From positions 137,280,108 to 137,344,107 of the forward strand of contig CM043955.1 of assembly GCA_014529385.2 (NCBI GenBank): DNA of 64,000 bases, written 5' to 3'. The stretch comes from Adiantum capillus-veneris. Lineage: Eukaryota; Streptophyta; Polypodiopsida; Polypodiales; Pteridaceae. The number at the start of each line of letters is the position of its first letter. Positions within the stretch are counted from its first letter, which is position 1. Positions 9,945 through 20,330 of the stretch are shown here, piece by piece. Position numbers and translations under genes: made by a program. Under the pieces are notes generated by a model, which was not told where the DNA came from, made no database searches, and saw nothing but the letters and a program-made list of their open reading frames with translations.

Positions 9945-10483
9945 TATAACAGACTTGGACACTCCAAGTCAAGAATCAATCGAGACAGCACCAAATAACC
10001 ACTTCAAAACAATTCACAGATCACAATAGATTTGCACTGGCCCGGCGGAGTTCCGTGCCTAGAGATATTGGCCCCAAAGACTGGCGCCCCTTTCGGTATT
10101 TCTTTTTATATTAATCAATCATCAAAGTACAAGAGAGCGGTTAGGGTTTCACTCTCAGACTCTGCGTCCAGATGCTCTCAGAAGTGAAGCCCTCACCACT
10201 TATTTAAAGATACAAGGGATGCCCAAAAGCAAAGCCCCAAAAGCTTTTAAAATAAAAAGCATCAGTTCTCTCTATCTCTTAGAGAGTCTTTTCTCTTTTT
10301 TTATAAAAAAAAGCAAAATTCGCGTCGCTCATCATTTTCCAAAAAAAAACTAATTTATTAATTTTCAGCCTCCGCAATTTCCGGAAATTAGGGTTTTTGG
10401 TAGAAATTAGGGTTTGCAGGAATTTTAGGGTTTATGGCAGAAATTAGGGTTTCTACTATCCGCCATGTCATCACTTTGAGACA
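9945..10483 (-). repeat. 5' LTR of element A
   Basis: 539 bp, same length as the partner LTR. Its inner terminus is TA instead of TG on the plus strand (a point change). The few differences from 7515-8053 seen by eye indicate a fairly young insertion. Confidence 0.92.
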
Positions 10484-10488
10484 TTGGA
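10484..10488. repeat. Target site duplication TTGGA, right copy (element A)
   Basis: Follows the LTR terminus ACA. Confidence 0.9.
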
Positions 10489-11296
10489 CCACAAAAATGA
10501 ACCTCGTCTTACTATTAAAGGGGAGAAGAAAAAGACAGGTGGTTGCACATAGATATTTTATAAATGTGATATAACATAAATAAGCTACAGAACGGCTCGG
10601 CATTCCGGAGCTTAAAATAAGTTAAAAAGATCTAATGTAAGGTTGCAAAAGATGACATTTTGGCTGATGATAAGGGCATGTAAGAGCCATCCTTAGAATA
10701 GACAACCTTAGTTTGGCACCTTGGTGAGCCTGTTCGTACAGCATGCATGCCAGACAGATTCTAAATATTAGTCAGTACCCTTCCATAACCATTATTGCAC
10801 AAATGATTGTACAAGGCATAATCATGTGTTGTTAGTGAGCATTGAATGCAATGCTCGAAAAAACTTTTCTTCAAAACCGAGGCAAACCTACATTTGAGAA
10901 ATAGTCGAGGTAAATTGACTAAAATTCAAGGTTTTTACACTAAATTTTTCTGAATTTTGTAGGTTTTTCCACCTTCAAATTTAAAATTTAGCACTGATCC
11001 AATGTCATAAGAATGTAGCTTACAATTAGTAGCGTGTGTGTCTTGGGTTTCATGTGTTGCTTTTGTAGGTTCATGTCATCATGACTTCCGTAAATGATGA
11101 AATCACATGATGAATTGGCAATTATATATCTGCTTAAGTTCCTGTTAATAACATTTTACTAGCTTCTACTGGCGTACACTGGACGACTTTGTGAGCTAAT
11201 CCAATCATCTTGGTCGAATTGCTTACCAAAAACAAAAACAAAAAAGTCGTGCAATGGTGCCATGCCTGTGTATATAAGTAAGTAAGAGAGGAATAC

Positions 11297-11539
11297 CTCA
11301 CTCAGGAAAGAGAAAGCCGCCCGTTCCGAGAGAACAGGAGCCGCCAAAGCAACGAATTTGCTTTTCTTGACCTCCAGCTGCTTTCGACATGGCTCCGCTA
11401 GAGTGGTATAACTATGTGGCTTCTCTGCAGCATCGCAAAAGAAATAGGCAGAAACACCATTTTTACGAGATGGTGCATAAAGAGCACGAAGACCCGCTAC
11501 AGGATCTGCACGAAAATTGGCCCGTGCCAGGGAAATCAT
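11297..11539 (-). CDS. IMPACT-family gene, exon 1
   Basis: 81 codons from the ATG at 11539; an in-frame TAG lies five codons upstream, so this is the first usable start. Residues 1-45 are rich in Ala, Arg and Ser and could be an organelle transit peptide, which I infer only from composition. Residues 44-81 (YTTLAEPCRKQLEVKKSKFV, then SERAAFSFLSE) match the N-terminal strand-helix of the UPF0029 fold. The donor is GAG|GTATTC, and splicing to exon 2 gives the FLSE-VTDPRATHNCWAY transition expected for plant members. Confidence 0.85.
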
Positions 11540-11670
11540 AGCTGTGTGCTTCTAATTGTTGGCATTCCAATTATTATTTGACTGAAGATGGCATCACCCT
11601 CTTCTGCCAGACGCCAACTTGTTCTTACATGTAAAAAGAAAACTAGTCTTGCTTGGTGGGCTTTGCTATA
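11540..11670. other. Presumed 5' flank of the host gene
   Basis: Upstream of exon 1. No TATA box that I would defend. Bases from about 11609 begin a segment repeated at 12017-12103. Confidence 0.3.
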
Positions 11671-12103
11671 TAAGAGGGCTCCCCATAGACCCTCTAACGG
11701 TGCTCTAATGGTGCTATTAGAGGGCCCTGCAAAAAAATAATTTGAGCCTCATAGGGTTACCGAAAAGTAAAGGGTACTTCACCTAAAATGTAGCACAAAA
11801 GTTTTAGGGGGTCCTTCTACAACTTGGTATAGAAGGTTAACAAGTCAAAAGTGAAATTCCTTGCACAGTCCACTTGAAAACCTATTTTCAAAGGGTATAT
11901 GGGCACATAATGAAATTTTGACAGGGCCCTTCAAACTTTAGAAGGCCCTTTTTTAAATTGTTTTTTTAAAGGGTGTATGGGGGAGCCCTCTAACATCTAT
12001 AGAATAATCATGCTACAAGCCAACTTGTTCTTACATGTAAAAAGAAAACTAGTCTTGCTTGGTGGGCCTTGCTATACAACATCTATAGAATAATCATGCA
12101 GCG
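11609..12103. repeat. Tandem duplication of an 87-90 bp segment, one copy split by a MITE
   Basis: GCCAACTTGTTCTTACATGT through CTTGCTTGGTGGGC(T/C)TTGCTATA to CATCTATAGAATAATCATGC occurs twice. The left copy (11609-12014) is interrupted by the MITE at 11674-11991; the right copy (12017-12103) is uninterrupted. A third partial copy of the GCTTGGTGGGCCTTGCTATA part lies at about 14797. Confidence 0.8.
11674..11991. mobile_element. PIF/Harbinger-like MITE, 318 bp, TSD TAA
   Basis: Termini GAGGGCTCCCCATAGACCCT and, inverted, GAGGGCTCCCCCATACACCC form imperfect inverted repeats of over 20 bp. TAA flanks both ends (11671-11673 and 11992-11994). No coding capacity. The uninterrupted paralogous sites near 12077 (CTATACAACATC) and 14818 (CTATATAACATC) show the empty target. 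TAA duplications and size fit Tourist-type elements. Confidence 0.88.
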
Positions 12104-12880
12104 CACGCCAATTGCGATCAAATCCAGCTTATTGAACTTAGGGTCTAGATTCTAGCAGCCACTACTGAAGGACATTTATGTTATCTGCGTTCGTCTTCAT
12201 TTTAATTTTTGTAATGCCAGTTTGATTGTACAACTTATTCAAGGCAAGGCTGTTATAGTGTTGGACGTTTCATCTTGTGAGTACAGATTAATTATCGTAG
12301 TAGAGTTGTTGATGTAGTCATGCACATGCACTTTATCTATAATACATGCACCCAAGGTACAATTCATCTCATATAAGGTTGGTTTTCTTTCACGAATAAT
12401 GGTCAAGAACTAAAGCAATTCAGGGTTCATTGCATGTCTTACAGAGCATGACATCTTGTACAAAGTTGCATGTAGCTAGTGGACCGAACTTGTGATATGG
12501 CATGTGTTACAAAGCTCCCGTGTGTGACTACAAACTGGGGGTAGTTGGATAAGATCACCGAGCAAGAGAACACATCTGTTGCTGAAGGGATCTGCCAATG
12601 TACTGCTTGTTATGTTGACATTTTTTCTTACGATAAGGTCAAAAGTCGTTTGGGTTAACATGGATAGCTCATCTATAATTATAATATCTGCCTCTTTTAT
12701 GTCCAAATATCTCTCATCGGTCTCATGAATAGAGAGGGCATACTGTTGATTTGTGGTTGGTATCTTGAAGTGGTAATGGATTGTAGATGCAATGGTGCTA
12801 AGTCTTGTTGCTGCCGCTCCGATGGCAAAGCGCCACCAATAATACAGAAGTAAGGGCAGCAGGAGTGTCTATTTCATTTG
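12093..12880 (-). pseudogene. Pif1-like helicase fragment, Helitron-type (copy 1)
   Basis: Minus-strand frame 12706-12476 shows the Walker B block ADIIIIDELSMLTQ and motif LLLGDLIQLPPVC of Pif1-family helicases; upstream, IASTIHYHFKIP fits the region before Walker B. Past a TAG at 12473 the frame continues LHATLYKMSCSVRHAMNPEL, a further TAG, then RERKPTLYEMNCTLGACII, as in the Pif1 C-terminal region. Helitron transposons encode Rep-Pif1 proteins; no Rep domain or Helitron end is visible. It is broken by stops. The part from 12536 to 12093 is repeated at 15575-15150. Confidence 0.7.
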
Positions 12881-14796
12881 TCTGTCGATCTCGTTTATCA
12901 CTATATATGTGACATATACTGTCGTGCAGGAAGGACATATTTCTAGATTGTGGGCAAAGATGTCACATTGCATGCTTCAATCTTTATACAATGCAATAAT
13001 TTCAAACCATGACCTAGCATATGGAGGATAAACTAGTTTCAAGTTGGATGTAGCTTGCTCCCTAGCTTATTGAGAATTTCATACTGACACCTAGTACGAG
13101 AGAAACGAGGACATATATAGTATGTGATCATTTATTTAAACACCTAGTATGGTATCAATTATTTAAAGCTAAAGTAAAGATGCACAAGGTGAATTCACTA
13201 ATGTGATACACCACATGCATTCACTATTGTAATACATTAGATGCATTGTCTAGCAACCATATGCAAAGAGTTATGTGTGTAACTATCATGTGCAGATGTT
13301 GATCGACATCGAGTGTATACTTCTAAAAACGAGATCCAAATAAACCGAAGCAAGGGAAGTGATGCAAAAAATTCTAAAACAAGAAAATAGATAAAGCATG
13401 AATGAACTGCAACAATAAATGAGGTACTTTACTAACCTGCAATGTTGTACTACTGCTTTTTGATGGTCCAATCTATAAGCCGATATTTGAGTGAAGCTAA
13501 AAAAAGCAATGTGAATAGTTAAACATAACATCTTGCAATGAAACATCACAGATTGAAAGGGCAAAGTATACAGTGCACGTCATACAGAGGTGCCATACAA
13601 AAGTTTGATGGAGAGCTAGCATTGTGGTCTCTCCAAAACATTATAAGAAACGGAAGCCGTGCCTTGCCTCGTAGCGTTTATGTGTTGCGCCAAGCAAACG
13701 CATGCGCATGGGAAATTGGATGCAGATAACGGACCTTGCAATGTTGTTAAGTTGGAGTCGCGCTTGTGTAATTGGAACGCGCAATGTTGTGAATATATGT
13801 CCTTCCTGCCATACACAAAACTCGCAAATGTAACTTTATGTTCTATGTCCTGCTCGTTAAAATTCTCCCAACTGCTCGTTTTTTTTTCCCTATAGCTTGC
13901 TCTTGCTCTTATTATGGCTACCCCTTAAACATTTGGTGCTCTTTTCTCTAGGCACTAGTGCTCCGGCTACAAATCTTGTTGCTCAACAACCTCCTTTGTT
14001 GAAGCATTGCTTCCTCCAAATGCCAATGCTCCCCCATTAATTTCTCTACACTACTCGTTAGTGGCTCCCTATTCTTTGTAGCTGCATGCTTTGTTTAGCT
14101 TCTCTTGCCTCGTTCTTACTTGCTCTTCAACTAGCACTACCTGTTGCCTCTTTATAACGTTACAGCTCCCCTTAGAACAATAAATGATTTTCCGTTTTGT
14201 TTGTAGATCCCAACCACCTGCTTGGGCACCCTCTGTAAAATCTTGTTCATTTTCCCTTGGTTGCTTGCCTTCTCCTCCTCTTTATGTTGGTTTATGACCT
14301 TACACCAGGTGACACCAACTTCTCAAATCTTCTTCACGCCCTCAACCTATAACTCCTCACCCGTTTCTAGGCTTGTTAGCACTTCTCCTTGTCCTCTCTG
14401 ATTAACTCCTCTGCCTACGCCGCTCGTAGACTTTTTCCCATCAACTCTTCTCGTCCTCGATCTGTGAAGTGCTCCTCTTCGACTCTGTCAGCCCTCCTTG
14501 ATTTTGGCCATCACTGCTCCCTCAAGAAACCCCTAGCTTTGGTGCTTTTTCTTGCCGAAAGCCAACACCATCAACAATTAGCACCCTCCTATACTATGCT
14601 GCTTCTTGGCCTTCTGATCTACCTACTGCTTTTCGAGTGAGATCGCAGCGCAAGTTCACATCGCTTTTTTTTTTCCTTTGAGCGAGGTCGCAGGCCACTG
14701 GATTAAGATTCCGACTCTATGCTGAGGATTAAACCAAGTGGCTCAATACGGTGGCCTTATTTGAAAAAAGGACCCTAGGCTCACCAAGTAACTAGG
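12881..14796. other. No recognisable gene
   Basis: Open frames here (for example 13286-13564 minus and 14389-14640 plus) show no family motif. A pyrimidine-rich stretch spans roughly 13860-14640. It may be decayed transposon sequence, but I cannot assign it. Confidence 0.5.
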
Positions 14797-14944
14797 CTTG
14801 CTTGGTGGGCCTTGCTATATAACATCGGTAGAATACATATGACATATGCAGATTCACATTTAGTATCTAGCACTGAAGGGAACAAGAGCATGACTAATTT
14901 GGCAAGGGCTTGCATTTTTGAAGGTGGATGTCGAGTGTGTTTTG

Positions 14945-15028
14945 CCTTTCTTCTTTTGTAGTTATTTGTGTTTTCTCTTTCTTCTTTTGTAGTTATTTGT
15001 GTTTTTTCTTTCTTCTTTTGTAGTTATT
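14945..15028. repeat. Minisatellite, three copies of about 28 bp
   Basis: TTCTTCTTTTGTAGTTATTT recurs three times with GTGTTTT spacers. It lies in a segment present in the copy 2 flank but absent from the corresponding position of copy 1. Confidence 0.85.
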
Positions 15029-15149
15029 ATTAGTACAATGAATGAGGACAATGATACATGTAACCTCACCTTTTGTGTTTTGTGTTATGGCATCGACGAT
15101 GCATGTTGCACCGTTTTCCACACCAATTGTCAAGTCGGTGTTTTTAGTG

Positions 15150-15575
15150 ATCATGTAGCACACACCAATTGCGATCAAATCTAGCTCGTTGAACTTAGGG
15201 TCTGGAGCCACTATTGAAGGAAATTTATGTTACCTCCATTCGTCTTCATTTCAACTTTGGTAATGTCGATTGTACAACTTATTCAAGGCCAGGTTGTTAT
15301 AGTATTGGACGTCTGGTCTGTGAGTACAGATTATTGGAGTAGAGTTGTTGATGTAGTCATGCATATGTGCTTCATCTATAAGTCATGCACCCAAGGTACA
15401 ATTGATCTCATTTACAACTGGTTTTCTTTCACAATTAATGGTTAAGGACTGAAGTAATTCAGGGTCCGTTGCATCTCTTACAGAGCATGACATCCTGTAG
15501 AAAGTTGCATGTAGGCAGTGAACAGAGCTTGAGATATGACATGTGTTACAAAGCTCTCGTGTGTGACTACAAACT
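15150..15575 (-). pseudogene. Pif1-like helicase fragment (copy 2), cut by copia C
   Basis: Direct repeat of 12093-12536. The frame here reads VCSHTRELCNTCHISSSVH and continues through MSCSVRDATDPELLQSLT to NEINCTLGA; the two stops of copy 1 are sense codons here (TGC and CAG). The homology ends exactly at the copia C LTR terminus (15576), so the copia inserted into, or recombined within, this helicase copy. Confidence 0.7.
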
Positions 15576-15804
15576 TGTTGGAATTAGGGTTGCAGAGAAA
15601 CGCACACAGCTTGGAGACTCGACGACGGAAGCTGAAGGCACACAATAGAGAGTGTGTTACTTAGTATGCAATGGAAAGATAGATAGCGCTAGAGTGATGG
15701 GCATATATACAATGCTCGGGGGGGAAAATCTCCTAAAGAGGGAAAAAATGCCCCGGCGGTCCTAGTGTGTTCACACACATCACTACCACATGTATATGGT
15801 AACA
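15576..15804 (-). repeat. 3' LTR of copia C (229 bp)
   Basis: Plus strand TGTTGGAATTAGGGTTGCAG...TATGGTAACA. The minus strand has CAGGGGGGATT, the polypurine tract, just inside. A TATATA at about 15707 is a candidate TATA box. Confidence 0.88.
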
Positions 15805-15860
15805 AATCCCCCCTGAAGTGATGCGGTGAAGGACAGCTGGCACATGAATAAAGGGAAGTG

Positions 15861-16376
15861 TCATGCCTTGAGGACATGATCAGTCCACAAAGGGGAGTAA
15901 GCCCAAAGCTTTGCGGAAAGCTTTAAGCTTTCCGCAAAGATCTGAAAAGATCTGCAAGGTTGTCCTGTGAAAAGATCTGCAAGGTTGTCCTGTGTTGGCA
16001 CATAAGCCAAGACGATCTCTCCTGCTGAGAGCCTCTCCCTGACATAGTGGTAATGCACCTCAATGTGCTTTGTGCGAGCATGAAAAGCTGGGTTCCTCGC
16101 AACTGCCAATGCGCTCTGAATGTCAATGTAGATAGTGTTGGCAGTGTCCTGTCCAACACCCAAATCAGCCATAAGGGGTCTGAGCCATTCAACCATAGCT
16201 GTGAAGACTGCCCTGTACTCAGCCTCACAACTCGAAGTGGCCACAGTAGGTTGCTTCTTGCTCAACCATGATATACATGAACTGCCAAGCATGAAACAAA
16301 AACCACTTGTGGACACCCGCGTGTCAAAACAACCAACCCAGTCGGAGTCCGAAAAAGCATGTAAGTCTGGCGGCAA
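15861..16376 (-). pseudogene. copia RNase H (element C)
   Basis: Copia-type RNase H: HAFSDSDWVGCFDTRVSTSG has the first catalytic aspartate, SSCEAEYRAV the glutamate, IYIDIQSALAVARNP the second aspartate, and TKHIEVHYHYVRE the terminal His-rich block. The enzyme removes RNA from RNA-DNA hybrids during reverse transcription. A duplication of about 20 bp (15950-15994) disturbs the C-terminus. Its start overlaps the RT frame at 16262-16376 in another frame, which indicates a frameshift. Confidence 0.88.
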
Positions 16377-17386
16377 TGATCCCCCCTTGGAGTAAAACAG
16401 GACAAGATGTAAAGTGCCCCTAAGGTAGCGGAAAATCCTCTTGACAGCCTACCAATGCTTAGACCCTGGGCTATGCATAAATCTGTTGACCTGTGAGACT
16501 GCAAACTAAATATCTGGCCTTGTGTTGCATACATAAATGAGGCAACAACAACAGTTTGGTAAAGAGTGATATCAGCAGGATTGCCAGCATCATGTAGACT
16601 GAACTTCAAACCTCTTTCCATGGGAGTGGCAATAGGTTTGCAATCCTCAAGTCCAAACTTACATAGCAATGTCTCTATGTAACTTTTCTGACACAAGGCA
16701 ATACCACCATCACACTGCTTAAACTGTATACCCAAGTAATGATGCAACAGCCCCAAATCTTTCATCTTGAAAGTAGCATTCAAATCAGCCTTAAATTCAG
16801 CAATATGTCTCTCATTTGGTCTAGTGGTCAACAAATCATCGACATAAAGAGCCACAATGAGAAGTACATCACCCTCACGCTTTACATACAATGTGCTTTC
16901 TGTTGGACTGTTATGAAAGCCTCGTTTAACCAAATGAGTGTCAGCTTTCTCATACCAAGCCCCGAGGAGATTGCTTCAACCCATACAAAGCCTTGTTACA
17001 TCTGCACACTTTGTCCTCTTGTCCTTTTATGACAAACTGCGAGGCTGCGTTACATAAAATTCCTCAAATATGTCACCATTCAAGAAAGCAGTAACAATGT
17101 CTGATTAATGTACATCCCAACCAAAATGAGCTGCCAATGCACATAGAAAACGCACAGTAGTCATACGACAAGTGGGAGCAAAGGTCTCTTCATAATCTAT
17201 GCCTTTTTGTTGTGCATAACCCTTTGCAACAAGTCGAGCCTTATGGTGATCGATCTCACCATTCGGCTTGCGTTTCAACTTGTAAACCCACTTCATACCA
17301 ATGGCATTCTTGCCAGGAGGCAAATCACATAAAGTCCATGTATCATTTTCTATAAGTGCATCATATTCTGATTGCATGGTAGGCAT
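16262..17386 (-). pseudogene. copia reverse transcriptase (element C)
   Basis: Frame 17386-17105 gives the RT N-terminus (MQSEYDALIENDTWTLCDLP, GMKWVYKLKRKPNGEIDHHK, ARLVAKGYAQQKGIDYEETF). After a stop near 17103, frame 16933-16262 gives the palm with YVDDLL, MKDLGLLHHYLGIQFKQ and ATPME. Together they cover most of a copia RT, split by stops. Confidence 0.88.
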
Positions 17387-18931
17387 TCAATTTTTTGAAT
17401 TATGTGCTTCAGGCAGAGGTTCCTCAACATCATGTAAGCTAGACACAACCAAAGCATAGCAATCTGATGCATAAGATGCATGGCAAGAGCCTGAAAGAGT
17501 ACGACTAGACAAAGGTGCATCCAAGTTACTGTCACGCAAAGTGTCATAAATGTCCTGTGAGCTTACATTACTGTCTCTAGTACATGACAGCAAGGGCTGA
17601 ACAGAATCTTCCACAAACACTACATCCCGAGAAACTAGAATACATTTTTTTTGCGGATGATACAACCTGTAACCTTTTCTTTCAGCACTATAACCAACAA
17701 AAATACATTTCACAGCCTTATCATCCAATTTTCTGCGCTGCACTTGTGGCACCAAAGCATATGCCAAACATCCAAAAACACGCATGTGCTCAATAGAAGG
17801 TTTTCTATCATGCCATGCTTCATATGGAGTAATAGACTGCAAAGCTTTCATAGGACACCTGTTAAGTACATAAGTGGCACACATAATGGCCTCAAGCCAA
17901 AAAGAATGTGGCAAAGCTTGACTTTTGACCATACATCGTGCCATTTCCGTCAGTGACCTGTTTTTCCTCTCAGCAACACCATTTTGCTGAGGTGTATAAG
18001 GCACTGTACATTGGTGTTTTATCCCACGACTAGCCAGAAATGCATTAAATTCATGAGACATATACTCCCCCCCTCGATCGGAACGGAGGGTGCCCATAGT
18101 ACATTTCGAGACATTTTCAGCCATAGCCAGAAATTGTTTGAAGCACATAAAAACTTCGGACTTCACTTTAAGCGGAAATACCCATGCATGCCTGGAGTAA
18201 TCATCTATGAAAGTCACGAAGTACAGGTAATTGCCCAAGGACGGAGTTTGCATGGGCCCACAAACATCACTATGCACAAGCTGCAACCTGCATGTGGCCC
18301 GAACTGAACCATCCTTTGGAAATTTAGAACGCTGCATCTTACCCAAAATACAGCCTTCACAAACATGTTTGATAGGTGCTTCAAGAGGTGGCAAAGAAGC
18401 AACCATATCGAATTTCTTCAAACGCAGCAAACTGGAAAAATTCAGATGACCAAAACGTGCATGCCAAAGTTTTGCATCAAAAATAGCCCTTGAATCTGCA
18501 ACAGCATTTGCAAAATTTTGTCCACACTTGTCATAAAAAGTGGGCTTATACAACCCACGGCACAAAAGCCCAGATGCAACAATTTCATCACCAAAACTGA
18601 GATCATGAACTGTACATCTGTTATCCACAAATTTGACTACAAGTCCAAGTCTAGCAAGTGCGGATACAGACAAGAGATTCTTCTTGATCCCAGGTACATA
18701 AAGTGCATCAACAAGTGTGAAGGAACTGCCATTAGCAACAGTGAGCACAATCTTTCCAACTCCTTGAATTGGATAAGAGGCGTTGTTGGCACAAGTGACT
18801 GAATTCCCATGAGGGACAGACTCAAGAGAGGTAAACAATTCACAATGTGAGGTAATGTGCTTTGTAGCACCACTATCGAAATACCACACATGTGAATCTG
18901 CAGCAAACTGACAAGCATGCATCATGGACAT
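17387..18931 (-). CDS. copia protease-integrase (element C)
   Basis: 514 codons. Residues 14-26 VWYFDSGATKHIT hold the aspartic protease DSGA site. LWHARFGHLN...CEGCILGKMQ is the GAG-pre-integrase zinc-binding region (HX3-4H...CX2C). LVHSDVCGPMQ, LRSDRGGEYMS and NGVAERKNRSL carry the D, D and E of the integrase core. EAWHDRKPSIEHMRVFGCLA continues into the C-terminal region. It overlaps the end of gag by 59 bases in the +1 frame. An in-frame stop at 17387-17389 separates it from RT. Confidence 0.88.
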   Translation of the reverse strand: MSMMHACQFAADSHVWYFDSGATKHITSHCELFTSLESVPHGNSVTCANNASYPIQGVGKIVLTVANGSSFTLVDALYVPGIKKNLLSVSALARLGLVVKFVDNRCTVHDLSFGDEIVASGLLCRGLYKPTFYDKCGQNFANAVADSRAIFDAKLWHARFGHLNFSSLLRLKKFDMVASLPPLEAPIKHVCEGCILGKMQRSKFPKDGSVRATCRLQLVHSDVCGPMQTPSLGNYLYFVTFIDDYSRHAWVFPLKVKSEVFMCFKQFLAMAENVSKCTMGTLRSDRGGEYMSHEFNAFLASRGIKHQCTVPYTPQQNGVAERKNRSLTEMARCMVKSQALPHSFWLEAIMCATYVLNRCPMKALQSITPYEAWHDRKPSIEHMRVFGCLAYALVPQVQRRKLDDKAVKCIFVGYSAERKGYRLYHPQKKCILVSRDVVFVEDSVQPLLSCTRDSNVSSQDIYDTLRDSNLDAPLSSRTLSGSCHASYASDCYALVVSSLHDVEEPLPEAHNSKN

Positions 18932-19985
18932 CAGGATTGTAAGTGCACTCTGCGCTAAAAGCCCATTCTACATCACCATCATCATTACAGTCTCCTTTCA
19001 CAGAAGACTCAACAATGGCTGCATTTGTAGTGGAACCAGCATTTGCAGTGGAACCACCCTCTTTCTCCTTAGCCTCTTTGGCCTTCAACTTAGGACACGA
19101 CTTGATCAAGTGATCATTGGCTTTACAATAATGGCAACGCATCTTCTTTTTGCCCTTATCACCATAATTGCCAGACGAAGTGCTGCCAGCAGAAGCATTA
19201 TGAACATAATTTTTTCCACTCGCAGCAGAACCATAAGAAGTGGCTGCATTATTGTTACCACCCTTTCTTTGAGAAGCAATAAAAGACTGTTCAACTGCAC
19301 GTTGCCTAGTCCTGTTTTTTCTGGAAAGTGACTCTTGCAACAGCAATGTGCATAATGCATCAAACTTGACAACTTCAGGATTTCCTTGGGTCATAAGTCT
19401 CCAAGTACTAGCAAAAGTCTGGTAGGAATCTGGTAAGGCATCAAGAACAGTCTGCACAAGGGAACTATCTGAAATGATTTCACCTGCAGAAATAAGCTGC
19501 TCATTGATATCCTTGACACTAGCAAGGAAAGTGTCCATATCATCTTCCTCATGCATAATCTTCGACTCCAGCTCTTTACGCAGCAAAGCAATTTTAGCCT
19601 CATTGTGGCTTGCATAAAGACCTGCTAAAATATCCCAAGCCTGTTTTGCAGATTTTCCTGAACGGATGTGAGGAACAATGGTGCGCTTCACAGACAACGC
19701 AATCAATGCATGAGCCTGCGCATCCTTAACATCCCAGCGAGCTTGTTCTACCGTAGGTAAAACAACTCTAACAGCGGCAATCCTTGCAGCAAGACCTGCA
19801 ACATCCTCAACATCGCCTACATCCTCAGAACTAGGACGTACATCAATGCCCTGCATAATGTTCCTGACACCATTTGACACAAGAACATGTTGCATCATAT
19901 AAGCCCACATAGGGTAGTTGTCCCCATCCAACCTGTCCTCAGCAGCAAACATCTTGAACACATCTGTGTTGTTGTTGTCAGCCAT
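18873..19985 (-). CDS. copia gag (element C)
   Basis: 370 codons starting MADNNNTDVFKMF. It contains the UBN2-type gag region (WDVKDAQAHALIALSVKRTI, AKQAWDILAGLYASHNEAKI) and one zinc knuckle CHYCKANDHLIKSC (CX2CX4HX4C). It shows no internal stop. It is the least damaged gene of element C, and pol continues in the +1 frame beyond its end. Confidence 0.9.
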   Translation of the reverse strand: MADNNNTDVFKMFAAEDRLDGDNYPMWAYMMQHVLVSNGVRNIMQGIDVRPSSEDVGDVEDVAGLAARIAAVRVVLPTVEQARWDVKDAQAHALIALSVKRTIVPHIRSGKSAKQAWDILAGLYASHNEAKIALLRKELESKIMHEEDDMDTFLASVKDINEQLISAGEIISDSSLVQTVLDALPDSYQTFASTWRLMTQGNPEVVKFDALCTLLLQESLSRKNRTRQRAVEQSFIASQRKGGNNNAATSYGSAASGKNYVHNASAGSTSSGNYGDKGKKKMRCHYCKANDHLIKSCPKLKAKEAKEKEGGSTANAGSTTNAAIVESSVKGDCNDDGDVEWAFSAECTYNPDVHDACLSVCCRFTCVVFR

Positions 19986-20330
19986 GGTAAATGCTGCACC
20001 TGATGTGAAAACTGCCCGAAAATAGGAGAAACGGAGTGGGAATTACCTGTGCTATATAGCACAAACCGTAGAAGACTATAAGGCACCTATTATGCAGAAA
20101 ACGGCACTGACAAAAATTCTGCACAAAATGACGAAATAGCCTGTGCAGTGCTGCCTGTATAGGAAACGGAGGCCGAAATGAGCCCAAATCAAAATTCTGA
20201 GCAGACCAAGCTGTTCGAGCTTTCCCAAAATTTTTGTGGACCTGCGAACGCTCACCAAAGCTCACTGAAATCGGAGAAAGTGAGCAGGCGTGTGCTGGAG
20301 CAGCTGGCGACTAAGCTCGGGAGGACGTGA

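Larger units (their letters stand above)
7515..10483 (-). mobile_element. Chromovirus deletion derivative A (2,969 bp)
   Basis: Complete non-autonomous Ty3/gypsy element on the minus strand with two 539-bp LTRs, initiator-Met primer site, polypurine tract and 5-bp TSD TTGGA. Internally the gag start is joined directly to the C-terminal half of integrase plus a chromodomain-like tail. The rest of gag, protease, RT and RNase H are missing. It lies in host intron 1 in the same orientation as the host gene. Confidence 0.93.
5233..11296 (-). other. Intron 1 of the IMPACT-family gene, transposon-filled
   Basis: Runs from the donor GAG|GTATTC at 11296 to the acceptor CTACATAG at 5233. It contains gag remnant I, a solo LTR (5759-6491) and chromovirus derivative A (7515-10483). 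In 5233-5640, 7294-7509 and 10489-11158 I recognise nothing beyond intron sequence. An open frame at 7261-7542 (minus) has a basic stretch but no motif I know. Confidence 0.8.
4330..11539 (-). other. Host gene: IMPACT/YigZ (UPF0029) family protein, exon-intron span
   Basis: Spliceosomal gene on the minus strand. Joined exons give one continuous frame: a 40-50 residue N-terminal extension, YTTLAEP...KKSKFVAL in exon 1, DPRATHNCWAYK in exon 2, [17 protein letters not shown] and GVMVVVTR in exon 3, YYGGIKLGTGGLVRAYGG in exon 4, VRLPFQFLGAIY in exon 5. These are the signature blocks of the IMPACT N-terminal/UPF0029 fold. In yeast and animals the family (Yih1/IMPACT) inhibits Gcn2 activation by binding Gcn1, but those proteins carry an RWD domain not seen here, so this is nearer the stand-alone bacterial YigZ type. 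All recognised introns have GT/AG ends. Intron 1 (11296-5233, about 6.1 kb) is filled with transposons; the other recognised introns are 75-250 bp. The 3' end of the gene is uncertain and may lie beyond copia H. Confidence 0.85.

Noticed and set aside
12881-14796. Host exons in the pyrimidine-rich region
   Set aside because: No frame longer than about 90 codons shows any recognisable domain or convincing splice structure.
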